Shown piece by piece: positions 16,909 to 26,729 of a stretch of DNA of 64,000 bases. The number at the start of each line of letters is the position of its first letter. The stretch's first letter is position 1. The position numbers were made by a program, and so were the translations under genes. Under the pieces are notes generated by a model. It did no database searches. It saw nothing but the letters and a program-made list of their open reading frames with translations, and had not been told where the DNA came from. Source of the stretch: Acetatifactor muris (lineage in GTDB: Bacteria > Bacillota > Clostridia > Lachnospirales > Lachnospiraceae); assembly GCA_023664365.1 (NCBI GenBank), contig JAMPFR010000012.1:1-64000 (forward strand), read 5' to 3'.

Positions 16909-19794
16909 ATGTTTGACTTTGGAAATGCCAATGAAGGACAGCAAAATGCGATATCTGCTGCTGACGGACCTGTTCTTATCACTGCAGGACCAGGAACCGG
17001 CAAAACATATACGCTCGTCCAACGGACGATTTACCTGATTGAAGAATGCGGTGTGCAACCGGAAAGTATTTTTGTCGCCACCTTCACAGAAAAAGCTGCT
17101 AAAGAACTGATTACCCGAATCACAAATGAACTGAACGATCGTGATATCGTGGTGAATATCAATGAGATGTATGTTGGTACATTCCATTCTCTCTGCCTTC
17201 GTATCCTCAAAGAGCATCTGGAGTTTACGAGGCTTCGCCGGAACTACCGTCTCCTGGATGCGTTCGATCAGCAATATATGGTATTCCAGAACATTTATAG
17301 GTTCAGAAATATCCCGGAGGTCGAGATTGTTCTTCCGAGCGGCGGAGCGTGGAAACAGTCCGAGGCTATCTGCAACTATGTGAATAACCTCTCCGAGGAG
17401 TTAGTCACGCCAGAGGAACTGATGGCAGATTCCGATCTGTCTATAGCCGCGCTTGGTCGGATGTTGAAGGAGTACCGGGAACTCCTCGCGGAGGGGAATT
17501 TGATGGATTTCTCATCCATTCAGATTGAAGCCTATCATCTGCTCAAAGACAATGCGGCGATACTTGACGAGCTTCGCTCCAAGATCACGCATATCATGGT
17601 AGACGAATACCAAGATACAAACTTTATCCAGGAGCAACTGGTGTTCCTTCTCGCCGGAGATAGCAAGAACATCTGTGTGGTCGGTGATGATGATCAGGGC
17701 TTGTACCGTTTCCGTGGAGCAACGATCAGAAATATATTGGAGTTTCCGCAAAAGTTTGCGGACGGAGAATGCCGCATCATCCCGCTGGTAATCAACTACC
17801 GATCTAACAGCGACATTGTTGATTTCTACAACGAGTGGATGGCTACTACTGACGGTTTGAAGTTTAAGTTCCGCTGGGATAATTTCAGATACGGTAAACG
17901 AATTGAACCACATGAGAAGACCTGCCTCCGCAGCCCTGCGGTTGTTAAACTTGCAGGTGTGGACGATACAGACGAGTGGCACGAGAATATTCTGCGCTTC
18001 ATAAACAAACTGAAGGATTCGGGAAAACTTACGGACTATAACCAGATTGCGTTCCTCTTCAATTCTGTGAAACATCCGCGAGTGACGGCTCTCGCTAGAT
18101 TCCTGGAGGAGAACCACATTAATGTCTACTCGCCGCGTTCGGATATGTTTTTCCAGCGTGATGAAATTCGCTTGGCACTTGGATGCCTCATGCTCATGTT
18201 CCCTCTCTATATAGAGGGACTGGAGAACGGCGATTATGCCTTCCTTCATCCGGAGCATCTGACCTACTACAGAAACTGCATCATAATGGCAAATGAGTAC
18301 CTTACTCAGCAGGAGAACGCCGAACTCCTCAAGTGGATACGCCGAAAAGGAAAAGATCATGTCGGGCTGACTGGTGCTACAGATTACGCATATTGCGGCC
18401 TGATGTACCAGCTTTTTGAGTTCCAGCCGTTTGCGGGAATTCTCGATACAGATATGGATGTCGGTGTCGTGGATATTCGACCGGCCCGGAACATCGCAAA
18501 ATTGACACAAATCATCGGAAAGTTCGAGTACCTCCATAGGGTAGACGTTCTTGATGCCGGAGAATATAAGGGAAAACGCCGTATCGATCAGAATACCGAG
18601 ATGTTTTTTAATCTGTACCTACGTTTGCTCTTTGACGGCGGCATTACGGAGTACGAGGACGATTCCGAGTATGCTCCGAGCGGCTGTGTGTCGTTCCTGA
18701 CGATTCACCAGTCTAAGGGCATGGAGTTTCCGATTGTTCTGGTTGACTCCTTGGCAAATGTGCCGAGGAAGAATTCTAGCGACCTCATGATGCGGATTGA
18801 GGAACGATACTTCAAGCGTCCCGCCTTTGAGCCGTATGATGTCACCAAATTTTTTGACTTCTGGCGTCTCTACTACACGGCATTTTCCCGTGCGCAGGAC
18901 TTGCTGATACTGACTTGTAACGAGGATAAGCGGACGCCGAGCAACTACTTTAAAGAACTATACGGGGAGCTGCAATCTGTTGACAGCTCCGCATTCGATA
19001 TAACGGAATTCGATTTTAAGTCGATAAAGGATGTAAATATCAAGAATACTTACTCATTCACATCGCATATTACGGTTTATGAAACTTGCGCCTTGCAGTA
19101 CAAGTTCTATAAGGAACTGGAATTCATGCCGATTCGTGCAAACGCCATGCTGTTCGGTACGCTCGTGCATGAGACGATTGAGGACATACACCGCGCTGCG
19201 CTCCGGGACGAGGCACCGACGATTACTGTGGAGAATGTCAGGCGATGGTTTGATTCCAACTATATATCTCTTACCAAGGCCGAGCATACCTACCTCGCCG
19301 GTCCGCAGAGAGATGCGGCGCTGAAACAGATACTTCGCTATGTGGAGAGACAGCACGGTGACTGGTCACAGATACAGCAGGCCGAGGTCGATGTCTCCCT
19401 GGTAAAGCCGGACTACATCATCGAAGGCAAGATTGACCTCATTCGCGGAGAAGGCGATACGGTCGAGATCGTGGACTTCAAAGCCGAGCGTAAGCCAGAC
19501 ATGGAGAAGATGCAGGCAAGGCTCGAACAGTATCGGCGGCAGCTACATATTTATGCCCACCTCGTGGAGGAGCGAACCGGTCAAAAAGTCAGCAAGATGC
19601 ACCTCTATTATACCGGCGAGGATGACGGAGTGCCTACGATCACCTATCCGTATACCAAGACGGCTGTGGAAGGCACAATGGCGGTTTTTGATGATACAGT
19701 AAAGAAAATTATGAAGAAAGATTTCCATCGCTGCGCCGAGGATCCGAAGGTCTGCAATTCATGTGACTTCCGGTTTTATTGCAGAAATAAATGA
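16909..19794 (+). CDS. UvrD/Rep-type helicase with RecB-like nuclease domain
   Basis: The protein has 961 residues. SF1A helicase motifs in order: AGPGTGKT (K32), DEYQDT at 232-237, GDDDQGLYRFRGA, LTIHQSKGMEFP and YTAFSRAQDLLIL. The C-terminal part is a PD-(D/E)XK nuclease of the RecB/AddB/Cas4 type: GTLVHETIEDIH, then EGKIDLI with D843 and VDFKA with D856 and K858. C727, C949, C952 and C958 are placed like the four iron-sulphur ligands of AddB and Cas4. ATP-driven unwinding plus DNA cleavage is expected. The next gene overlaps its stop and the operon continues into Mod and Res, so it probably belongs to the restriction system rather than to general repair. Confidence 0.85.
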   Translation: MFDFGNANEGQQNAISAADGPVLITAGPGTGKTYTLVQRTIYLIEECGVQPESIFVATFTEKAAKELITRITNELNDRDIVVNINEMYVGTFHSLCLRILKEHLEFTRLRRNYRLLDAFDQQYMVFQNIYRFRNIPEVEIVLPSGGAWKQSEAICNYVNNLSEELVTPEELMADSDLSIAALGRMLKEYRELLAEGNLMDFSSIQIEAYHLLKDNAAILDELRSKITHIMVDEYQDTNFIQEQLVFLLAGDSKNICVVGDDDQGLYRFRGATIRNILEFPQKFADGECRIIPLVINYRSNSDIVDFYNEWMATTDGLKFKFRWDNFRYGKRIEPHEKTCLRSPAVVKLAGVDDTDEWHENILRFINKLKDSGKLTDYNQIAFLFNSVKHPRVTALARFLEENHINVYSPRSDMFFQRDEIRLALGCLMLMFPLYIEGLENGDYAFLHPEHLTYYRNCIIMANEYLTQQENAELLKWIRRKGKDHVGLTGATDYAYCGLMYQLFEFQPFAGILDTDMDVGVVDIRPARNIAKLTQIIGKFEYLHRVDVLDAGEYKGKRRIDQNTEMFFNLYLRLLFDGGITEYEDDSEYAPSGCVSFLTIHQSKGMEFPIVLVDSLANVPRKNSSDLMMRIEERYFKRPAFEPYDVTKFFDFWRLYYTAFSRAQDLLILTCNEDKRTPSNYFKELYGELQSVDSSAFDITEFDFKSIKDVNIKNTYSFTSHITVYETCALQYKFYKELEFMPIRANAMLFGTLVHETIEDIHRAALRDEAPTITVENVRRWFDSNYISLTKAEHTYLAGPQRDAALKQILRYVERQHGDWSQIQQAEVDVSLVKPDYIIEGKIDLIRGEGDTVEIVDFKAERKPDMEKMQARLEQYRRQLHIYAHLVEERTGQKVSKMHLYYTGEDDGVPTITYPYTKTAVEGTMAVFDDTVKKIMKKDFHRCAEDPKVCNSCDFRFYCRNK

Positions 19795-20045
19795 GGAAGG
19801 GGGCTGAGGCTTTTATCAATGACTACGGACGGCTGATGAACTGCAAGCCACATAGGGTTCTGAAGGAACTGAAGCACTATGTTGATGATTCCCCGATAGT
19901 TCAACAGCGTCAACCAGTGCCTGTAAGAACAGAACCAATAGTTATGGATCACTTGGAGGAAGCCATCCTTGCACAGTCAAAGACAAGCGCTGTAATTACG
20001 GTAAAGCCGAAAGCATCCGGAATACAAATGACGCAGACGGGATAG
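19791..20045 (+). CDS. Small protein of the restriction operon (84 aa)
   Basis: The start overlaps the helicase stop (ATGA), so coupled translation is expected. I do not recognise the sequence. It begins MRKGAEAFINDYGRLMNCK, is rich in Val, Pro and charged residues in the middle and shows no metal-binding or membrane motif. Confidence 0.55.
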   Translation: MRKGAEAFINDYGRLMNCKPHRVLKELKHYVDDSPIVQQRQPVPVRTEPIVMDHLEEAILAQSKTSAVITVKPKASGIQMTQTG

Positions 20046-20053
20046 ATGCCACC

Positions 20054-20278
20054 ATGATATTGGCAAAGCTGCTGACCTTGGCAATGTTGGAACAAGTAAA
20101 CGGCTTTCTGGGTGAGGATCCAAACTTGCTTGAAACGGACAAGTATATCACGCTTCATGGCTTGCTTGGAAGAAATTTATATAAAGAGAAACAGCTTATT
20201 CCGATTGAGGCTGCTGAAATTACAACAATAGCCGCATCATACGGATACAAAACAAAAACCGAGAAAACGGAGGAATAA
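20054..20278 (+). CDS. Small protein of the restriction operon (74 aa)
   Basis: A 74-residue frame, beginning MILAKLLTLAMLEQVNGFL, between the previous small gene (8 bases apart) and Mod (5 bases apart). No strong ribosome binding site precedes the ATG. The sequence looks helical and ends in a charged KTEKTEE tail. Not recognised; the tight packing is the main support. Confidence 0.5.
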   Translation: MILAKLLTLAMLEQVNGFLGEDPNLLETDKYITLHGLLGRNLYKEKQLIPIEAAEITTIAASYGYKTKTEKTEE

Positions 20279-20283
20279 TCACA

Positions 20284-22194
20284 ATGGATGAGCAGATTAC
20301 TTTTGAATTTGAATCGAGGCCCACGATCAAGGGCTTTCCGGAGCTTCGCTGGACAGGCAAACGTCCTTACCGCTCCACGCAGTATTACCCCGCACAGCTG
20401 CGGGAAACCTATGGTGAGGAGCAGAATGGATGGATCAACAAGATTTTCTGGGGAGACAATCTTCAGGTCATGAGCCATCTGTTGAAAGATTACCGTGGGA
20501 AAATACAATTGGTTTACATTGACCCTCCTTTTGACAGCAAAGCCGATTACAAAAGAAAAATTGAGGTAAGAGATGCAGGAACAGCAATCTCCGATAGCAC
20601 ATCTTTCGAGGAGAAACAATATGGGGATATTTGGACAAACGATGAGTATCTCCAGTTTATGTACGAGAGGTTAACTTTAATTCGTGAATTGATGTCTGAC
20701 ACGGGGAGTATTTATGTGCATTGCGATTGGCATAAAGCAGCACATTTAAAAATCTTGATGGACGAGGTTTTTGGACCAGATAGATTTTTGAATGAAATTG
20801 CTTGGTGTTATCAGGGCACAGGGAAGACCGTTACTCAGTACAAAAGGAAGCATGATACGCTTCTCTTTTATACGAAGACAGGAACATGGAACTTTAATGC
20901 GCGGGAAGTGGGAACTCCCTTTGGCGAGAAGCAGAAGAAAAAGTTCAGCGGTAAGGATGAAAATGGATATTATAAAGAATACCGCCACGCTGATGGCAAG
21001 GTTTATAGAAAATATCTTCAAGAGGATGATTTTTTGCCTTGTAATGATTGGTGGAGCGATATCTTCGTAATTCAAGATCATTCTGAAAGAGTAGGATATC
21101 CTACACAGAAGCCAGAGGCTCTAATCGAACGCATCATTAAAGCGTCCTCTAATCCTGGAGATATTGTTTTTGACTGTTTTATGGGTAGCGGCACTACACA
21201 AGCTGTTGCCATGAAACTTGGTAGGCGCTTTATTGGTGCTGACATCAATCTAGGTGCCATTCAAACTACCACGAAGAGACTGCTCTCCATTGTTGCTGAA
21301 TTGAAACCTGAACACAAACCCGTGACCTACGAGATGATCCAGACACAGCTTTCGATGGTAGCCGAGGAACAGACACCCTACCTTGCGGCAGCAAGCGCAG
21401 GCAGCAACACAGAACTTCCTGATGCAGACCACAACAATTCTATCGACTTTTTTAAAGAGAAGGAAATGGACACATCCGCCCGGGAGGAGGATGTAAAATA
21501 TACGGGATTTGAGGTCTACAATGTCAACAATTACGACTTCTTCCGCAATCCCGTGGAAGCCCGCGATTTACTGATCGCCGCCCTCGAAATCCAGCCGTTT
21601 CCGCAGAGCGATGTATGGGACGGCGAACTGGATGGCAGAATGGTTAAGATCATGCCGGTCAATAGAATCGCTACAAAAGCGGACTTGAAAGAACTCCTCG
21701 CTAATCTTCCGTACAAGACCTATGAGAAACGCAAGGAGGACAATCCAAATCAGCCCGTGGAGCAAATCACTATCGTCTGCATGGGACACGAGCCTGACCT
21801 CAAAGGTGCGCTGGAGCAGGAACTGAATGAATATAAGGTTGATATCCAGATCGTGGACATCCTCCGTGACAAGGCAGACATTCAGCTGAAACGTGACTCT
21901 GAGGCAGAGATTGTCCGTGAAAGCGGCAAGCTGGTCATCCGGGCTTTCTATCCGATGAATCTGATGCAGAAACTTTCGCTCGAGAAGGAGTATGTGGAGG
22001 ATTGGCGTCAGCTGGTTGATTCCATCATGATTGACTGGAACCACGATGGCGTAGTCATGCAGCCGACGGTGACCGATGTTCCCGGAAAGAACGAGATGGT
22101 TAAGGGTATCTACGATATCCCGGATGGTTGTGGTACTATTAAAGTGAAGATTACCGACCTGCTCTCCGAGTCGCTGGAAGTGGAGGTGCGTTAA
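20284..22194 (+). CDS. Type III-like DNA methyltransferase (Mod)
   Basis: The protein has 636 residues; GGAGG precedes the start. Motif IV is DPPF at 80-83 and the AdoMet motif I is FDCFMGSGTT at 296-305, placed after motif IV: the beta-class order of amino-methyltransferases, normally adenine-N6 in type III systems. The region between them contains the usual VYIDPPF and SIYVHCDW segments. The last 250 residues have no methylase motif and are probably specific for the complex with Res. The stop is followed at once by the Res start. The recognised site cannot be read from the sequence. Confidence 0.9.
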   Translation: MDEQITFEFESRPTIKGFPELRWTGKRPYRSTQYYPAQLRETYGEEQNGWINKIFWGDNLQVMSHLLKDYRGKIQLVYIDPPFDSKADYKRKIEVRDAGTAISDSTSFEEKQYGDIWTNDEYLQFMYERLTLIRELMSDTGSIYVHCDWHKAAHLKILMDEVFGPDRFLNEIAWCYQGTGKTVTQYKRKHDTLLFYTKTGTWNFNAREVGTPFGEKQKKKFSGKDENGYYKEYRHADGKVYRKYLQEDDFLPCNDWWSDIFVIQDHSERVGYPTQKPEALIERIIKASSNPGDIVFDCFMGSGTTQAVAMKLGRRFIGADINLGAIQTTTKRLLSIVAELKPEHKPVTYEMIQTQLSMVAEEQTPYLAAASAGSNTELPDADHNNSIDFFKEKEMDTSAREEDVKYTGFEVYNVNNYDFFRNPVEARDLLIAALEIQPFPQSDVWDGELDGRMVKIMPVNRIATKADLKELLANLPYKTYEKRKEDNPNQPVEQITIVCMGHEPDLKGALEQELNEYKVDIQIVDILRDKADIQLKRDSEAEIVRESGKLVIRAFYPMNLMQKLSLEKEYVEDWRQLVDSIMIDWNHDGVVMQPTVTDVPGKNEMVKGIYDIPDGCGTIKVKITDLLSESLEVEVR

Positions 22195-24792
22195 ATGGCT
22201 GTAGAATTTGATCCGAATTTTTCCTTCAATCAGCAGTTGTGGTACTATTATACTACAAACCGCGGAAAGATTCGATCCAGATATAATGATCTCACGCGGA
22301 AGTTCCTCGCCTACAACGACAGCGAGGAGAATCCCCACGTCTTTCTGCGCAAGCCGCAGTTCGAGGCTCTGGAGATGTATGTCTTTATGAAGGAGTTCAT
22401 GAATAACAAGCAGGTCTGCGAGATGTTCGATGACTGGCGTCATAGAAGAGACCGTTTCTCAGATGCTTCTTATTATTCGGTTTCTAAAGATGGTCAGATG
22501 CGCCTTTTTGATGCGCCAACCGAAAAGCAGACTGACACGCTCTTCAAGCAGATGAAGAAGTACCGTGAGGACTATCCGAACTATATCTATGCCCTCACGA
22601 TGGGACTTGGCAAAACCATTCTCATGGCTACCTGCATCTTTTACGAGTTCCTGCTTGCAAAGAAGTATCCAAGGGACAAGCGGTTCTGCCACAATGCGCT
22701 CGTATTTGCACCGGACAAGACTGTCCTTCAGTCGCTTCGTGAGATTATGACTTTTGACAAGACGAAAGTTGTGCCGCCTGAGTATGCCCGTGTGCTTGAT
22801 TCAAATATTAAATTCCACTTCTTGGACGAAACAGGAACGATTCTGCATACGATTGATGATTCGGACTTCAACATCATCATCTCTAACACGCAGAAAATCA
22901 TCGTTAAAAAGAAGCGCAAGAAATCGACTCCGACAGAGACGCTCTTCAGCGCCTCCGGTTCTCTATTGTCCGCAGTGTATGGTGGCAGTGATGATGACGA
23001 GGACGATGCATGGGATGCTACTACTCTGATGGATAACCAGCGCTTCAAGAAACTCTGCCGCCTGCCGCAGCTCGGTGTCTATGTCGATGAGGCACATCAC
23101 CTCTTCGGTGCTGATCTGGAGAAGCAGATTCGTTCCAGCGGAGCGGATAAGACGAGCCTGCGTGATACCATCAATCTTCTTGCGGCGAACACATCTATCG
23201 TGGCTTGCTATAACTATACTGGAACTCCGTATGTAAAGAATCAACTTCTCCCGGAGGTGGTCTATGCCTATGGTCTTCGCGAGTCCATCTGGAACGGTTT
23301 CTTAAAGGACGCTGATCCACTGGGCTTTGGGAATGTTAAGAGCGATGAGTTTCTCAAGGCTGTGGTCACCACATTCTGGGAGCGTTACGGCGGCAAGACC
23401 TACGAGGGGTTGAATCCGAAACTCGCCATCTACGCCGCTAGCGTAGATGAGGCTGCTACGGAAGTCAAGCCTGCTCTTGAGAGAATCCTTGCCAATCTCG
23501 GTATCCCTGCGTCCAAGATACTCCTTAATGTGGGTGATGCGAAATATACAAAGAACGATGACATCCGTGATTTCAATAATCTCGATGTTTTCGGAACGGA
23601 AGGCAACGAGAAACAGTTTATCATCCTCGTTGAAAAAGGCAAGGAAGGTTGGAACTGCCGGTCTCTATTTGGCGTAGCTCTTTTCCGCAGCCCGAAGTCA
23701 AAGATTTTCGTTCTGCAAGCTACGATGCGCTGTCTCCGTGCAATCACAGATGAGCGCCTGACCGCCACGGTATTTCTCTCGAAGGAAAACTACGACACCC
23801 TGGACGCTGAACTCCATAAGAACTTTAACATGGAGCTCAAGGACATTAAGAATTCAGCCAATGCCGACCGCCACAAATACCAGGTGAGTGTGCTGCCTCC
23901 GCCGAGGACGATTACTCTCAAGCGTGTGTGGCATGAGTATATGCTCCATGAAAAAGAATACTCTGCGCCTGTGGACTTTAAACTGGTCGATGCCGACCTC
24001 TCAAAATACGCAAGCATTATGTACGCGAGAGACAGCCTCGCCCGTGATACTACGGTTAAAGAAAAGAACATTGACTATCTGCAGGATAATATGAAATACA
24101 GTGAGTTCTCCCTTGCCGGAGAAGTTGCGCGGTATCTGAATATTTCTTGCGTCCTTGCGTCTCGAATCCTCCGAGAAGCTGTGGACGGTATGGATGTGAT
24201 CTTGAGTGCAGTCAATCGCTATAATGCTGTCTTGGATGACTATATCATCCCAGTTGTGTTTCACGCTCTCTTTGACATTACATCGGAACTCAAGACCGAG
24301 GATAAAGAAATTGTCCTTCTTCGTGAGCCGAAGGATGTAGGATACTATGAGTTCTCCGCAAAAGATGATTTGGTTCTTACGAACCAGCATCCCGGATTCA
24401 CGCCGGAGCAGATTAAGAAGAGTTTCCATGCGGACACCTACTGCTTCGATTCCATTCCGGAGAGGGAATGTTTTATACAGTACATCACTAGCGGCAAGGT
24501 CAAAGAAGTTTACTTCACGGGAATGTTTACTTCGAATCAGGGAGACCTTTCCGTACACTATTACGATCCCGAATCCGGCAGAATCCGTCAGTATTATCCT
24601 GACTTCCTTGCGAAGATGGCAGACGGTTCTTATCAGCTGATTGAGGTCAAAGGTGACAACAAGATCGATGACGAGGTTGTTAAGGCAAAGGCGGCCGCCG
24701 CGGAAGAGATGGCTGTGGCAAGCGGCGTGAGGTATCTGATGTACGCTGGCAGTGCAGTAGTAAATTCACACATCTTGGATGACGAAGACTGA
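22195..24792 (+). CDS. Type III-like restriction subunit (Res), DEAD/DEAH helicase-nuclease
   Basis: The protein has 865 residues and begins right behind the Mod stop. SF2 translocase motifs: MGLGKT (K140), VDEAHHLF (D298-E299-A300-H301), GTPYVKNQ, EGWNCRSL and QATMRCLRAI. The C-terminal nuclease reads YYPDFLAKM (D803) and LIEVKGDN (E817, K819), a PD-(D/E)XK site. In type III systems Res translocates and cuts between two head-to-head unmethylated sites in complex with Mod. All catalytic residues appear intact, so the system may be functional. Confidence 0.9.
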   Translation: MAVEFDPNFSFNQQLWYYYTTNRGKIRSRYNDLTRKFLAYNDSEENPHVFLRKPQFEALEMYVFMKEFMNNKQVCEMFDDWRHRRDRFSDASYYSVSKDGQMRLFDAPTEKQTDTLFKQMKKYREDYPNYIYALTMGLGKTILMATCIFYEFLLAKKYPRDKRFCHNALVFAPDKTVLQSLREIMTFDKTKVVPPEYARVLDSNIKFHFLDETGTILHTIDDSDFNIIISNTQKIIVKKKRKKSTPTETLFSASGSLLSAVYGGSDDDEDDAWDATTLMDNQRFKKLCRLPQLGVYVDEAHHLFGADLEKQIRSSGADKTSLRDTINLLAANTSIVACYNYTGTPYVKNQLLPEVVYAYGLRESIWNGFLKDADPLGFGNVKSDEFLKAVVTTFWERYGGKTYEGLNPKLAIYAASVDEAATEVKPALERILANLGIPASKILLNVGDAKYTKNDDIRDFNNLDVFGTEGNEKQFIILVEKGKEGWNCRSLFGVALFRSPKSKIFVLQATMRCLRAITDERLTATVFLSKENYDTLDAELHKNFNMELKDIKNSANADRHKYQVSVLPPPRTITLKRVWHEYMLHEKEYSAPVDFKLVDADLSKYASIMYARDSLARDTTVKEKNIDYLQDNMKYSEFSLAGEVARYLNISCVLASRILREAVDGMDVILSAVNRYNAVLDDYIIPVVFHALFDITSELKTEDKEIVLLREPKDVGYYEFSAKDDLVLTNQHPGFTPEQIKKSFHADTYCFDSIPERECFIQYITSGKVKEVYFTGMFTSNQGDLSVHYYDPESGRIRQYYPDFLAKMADGSYQLIEVKGDNKIDDEVVKAKAAAAEEMAVASGVRYLMYAGSAVVNSHILDDED

Positions 24793-24842
24793 TGGCACAC
24801 AGTCTTTTTGCTGTGATAGCTGTGGAAAAGAAAGGTTACACT

Positions 24843-25048
24843 AATATATTTGAATGAAAGCTCTAATCCCAGCTATGCTGGGGCGAATGGAATAAGCAGA
24901 AGCGGTGAGGATACCAATAAAGCCTCCTGTGGTAAATGAGTAAGGTGTTGCGAGCCAAACTCAAAGAACAGAAGGTATCCAAATGGATAAGAAAAGTTTA
25001 TCACATACTGCGTGGAAATGCCAGTACCATATCGTATTTGTTTGTGTC
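24843..25048 (+). mobile_element. IS200/IS605-type left end with truncated tnpA
   Basis: A small hairpin CCCAGC-TAT-GCTGGG near 24873 lies in the position of an IS200 left-end structure. At 24983 a reading frame starts MDKKSLSHTAWKCQYHIVF, the canonical start of the IS200/IS605 TnpA transposase. After about 20 codons the match stops at an inverted repeat. The catalytic HUH and Tyr parts are missing, so the element is dead. Confidence 0.7.
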
Positions 25049-25165
25049 AAGTACACGTTGGCATTTTTCCTATTTTTCTTTATGAACCCTCATTTGTTGC
25101 CAAAATGGACGCATCCTGTTTGTCATACGGGCAGATGCTGTTATCTCCGTGTACTTGACACAAAC
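25040..25165. repeat. 126-bp segment bounded by perfect 18-bp inverted repeats
   Basis: GTTTGTGTCAAGTACACG at 25040-25057 is repeated in inverse orientation at 25148-25165. The segment joins the truncated IS200 tnpA to an IS66 remnant. It may be a small non-autonomous element or a trapped IS end. No target duplication could be identified by eye. Confidence 0.6.
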
Positions 25166-25465
25166 TAAGGTATTTCTCGCGGATGAAAATGGTCCCATTG
25201 ACAATTCTGCAAGCGAACGTTCAATCGGGACATTTTGCATTGGGAAGAAAAACAGGATGTTTCATGATTCCGTCATAGAAACCTAGGCAAGTGCCGTGAT
25301 CTACAGCCTCTCAGAAACAGCGAAGCTGAACAAACTGAAACCTTATTATTATTTCAAGTATCTGCTGATGGAACTGCCAAAGCTGAGTGATGAGGAAGGA
25401 AATATAGAATCTTCGGACTGGATCGTCTGTTGCCCTGGTCAAAGGAGCTTCCAGATGAAGGTAGG
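25166..25465 (+). pseudogene. IS66-family transposase, C-terminal remnant (scar 3)
   Basis: VFLADENGPIDNSASERS, IGTFCIGKKNR, ASAVIYSLSETAKLN and KPYYYFKYLLMELPKL follow the IS66 TnpC end, with an in-frame stop (ETstopASAV) in the middle. It differs in detail from scar 1, so it comes from a different IS66 element and not from a duplication. Confidence 0.8.
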
Positions 25466-25613
25466 AAACCACGCCGCTGAATATAGCGGCGTTACTTTAC
25501 TGTGGGGCGTATGATTTGACACTTACCGTTAAACCACCCGATATGCGGGTGCGCGACGAGTGTCATGCAAAAATGCACCTTTCAGTTACAATGGGGTTGT
25601 TCAGTCTACTCCT
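25466..25613. other. IS66 right-end region
   Basis: The stretch contains GGCGTATGATTTGACACTTA, which resembles an IS66-type terminal sequence, followed by DNA without a gene. Confidence 0.35.
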
Positions 25614-25871
25614 TTATGACCAGCGTTGCCAGATCGGCTGATGCTGAATTCGTGACTGTGATGATGGTGCATCCCCGGCTACAATAACAGTTACATCCGT
25701 ATTACCTGAAAGTACCGCTGCGGCCGCTGAAGCAGGCTTCTGTGACGAAACCGGGAACTGCATCTCATGAAATACGATATCGTTATAAGGATGCATCAAC
25801 TCATAGGATTCTTTTCTGGGCCGGTAGTAGTATGATTTTGAACGTCTGACATCGTAGGTTATCTGAATCAT
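25614..25871 (-). CDS. Small hypothetical protein
   Basis: The protein has 85 residues; AGAGG lies 8 bases before the ATG on the minus strand. It begins MIQITYDVRRSKSYYYRP and ends in a low-complexity Ala/Ser/Val region. Not recognised; it could be a remnant. Confidence 0.35.
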   Translation of the reverse strand: MIQITYDVRRSKSYYYRPRKESYELMHPYNDIVFHEMQFPVSSQKPASAAAAVLSGNTDVTVIVAGDAPSSQSRIQHQPIWQRWS

Positions 25872-26106
25872 GGTAATACCTCTTGCTTGGAAAAATTACC
25901 TGCTTTTTTCAAGGAGTATGGCATAATTTTTAGAATACGGCCAAGCGGAGGAGTTGACGCTTGCCGATAAAACGGCACACGCTCCTGATGGATGCGATGC
26001 AGGCAGCAAGCAGGAAAGCGTTTATGCGAGCATTTATAGGATAAAGACTGAACAATGCCATATCAGAAGACAACAGAAGTCGTCTGTATGAAAAAACAGG
26101 TTGCGT
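25872..26106. other. Intergenic stretch among mobile-element debris
   Basis: Nothing convincing is seen. Short out-of-frame similarities are possible but could not be assigned. Confidence 0.4.
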
Positions 26107-26376
26107 CTATTTTGACGGCAAAGGAGAGTTCATAAAGAAAAATGGGAAAATTCCAACAATCTTTCGCTTTACGGTTTTTGGAGCATATTGCTGGTGTAGA
26201 TGTGCAACATATGTTTCAAGGATAACGGAGGTGACTTCTGAGCTTTCTGTTATGGAAATCTGTTCAGAGAATTGACGCAGGTCAATACGGTATGCTTTTA
26301 ACGTCTTTCCGTCTAAGCGCTTTTGAGTGCTGCAATAGTCTAAATAGTTCTCAATGTGGATCTGTAAAGTGGTCAT
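26107..26376 (-). pseudogene. Truncated tyrosine recombinase (integrase), N-terminal part
   Basis: Starting from the ATG at 26376 (AGGAG just upstream), the product reads IHIENYLDYCSTQKRL, GKTLKAYRIDLRQF and PKTVKRKI, the SAM-like core-binding domain of phage/Xer-type integrases. After about 80 residues the frame runs into an unrelated end, and the catalytic domain with the R-H-R-Y residues is missing. It marks an old integrative element near the right end of the defence region. Confidence 0.75.
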
Positions 26377-26729
26377 AGTGTAATCTCCTTTGTTTTGTAT
26401 ATTTTCAAAAATATATCGTACATTGATTTTAGATAATTTGCCATAGTGGGATCTGGTTATAAAAAATGAAACCACCCTCTTTTGCATACGACAGTATGCC
26501 GGTGATGCCTTTTGCCAGCCGGTAATGGCAGAAATGTACCTTCTCTTTTACGGGCTCTGCTGTTTTAGGATGAAAACCTTAAGGGGGTTTGTTTGGTCAC
26601 TTAAATTTTATAATGAAAAAGAAGAAGATTCCTTATATTTTTGAGATTCTTTGAAATTTGTTTATAGTGATGTTGATGAAAATAGGTTCCTGTGGATAAA
26701 ACTGCGGAAACTCGAGGGTAGAAAAGCTG
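26377..26729. other. Non-coding stretch upstream of the zinc-ribbon gene
   Basis: About 350 bases with no supported gene. It includes the promoter region of the integrase remnant and AT-rich DNA. Confidence 0.5.

Noticed and set aside
17512..18537. Minus-strand open frame of 341 codons within the UvrD-like gene
   Set aside because: The helicase motifs on the plus strand are continuous across it; the minus frame shows no domain.
24983..25168. 61-codon frame as a small membrane protein
   Set aside because: The first 20 residues are the start of an IS200 transposase; the rest is the 126-bp inverted-repeat segment read by chance.
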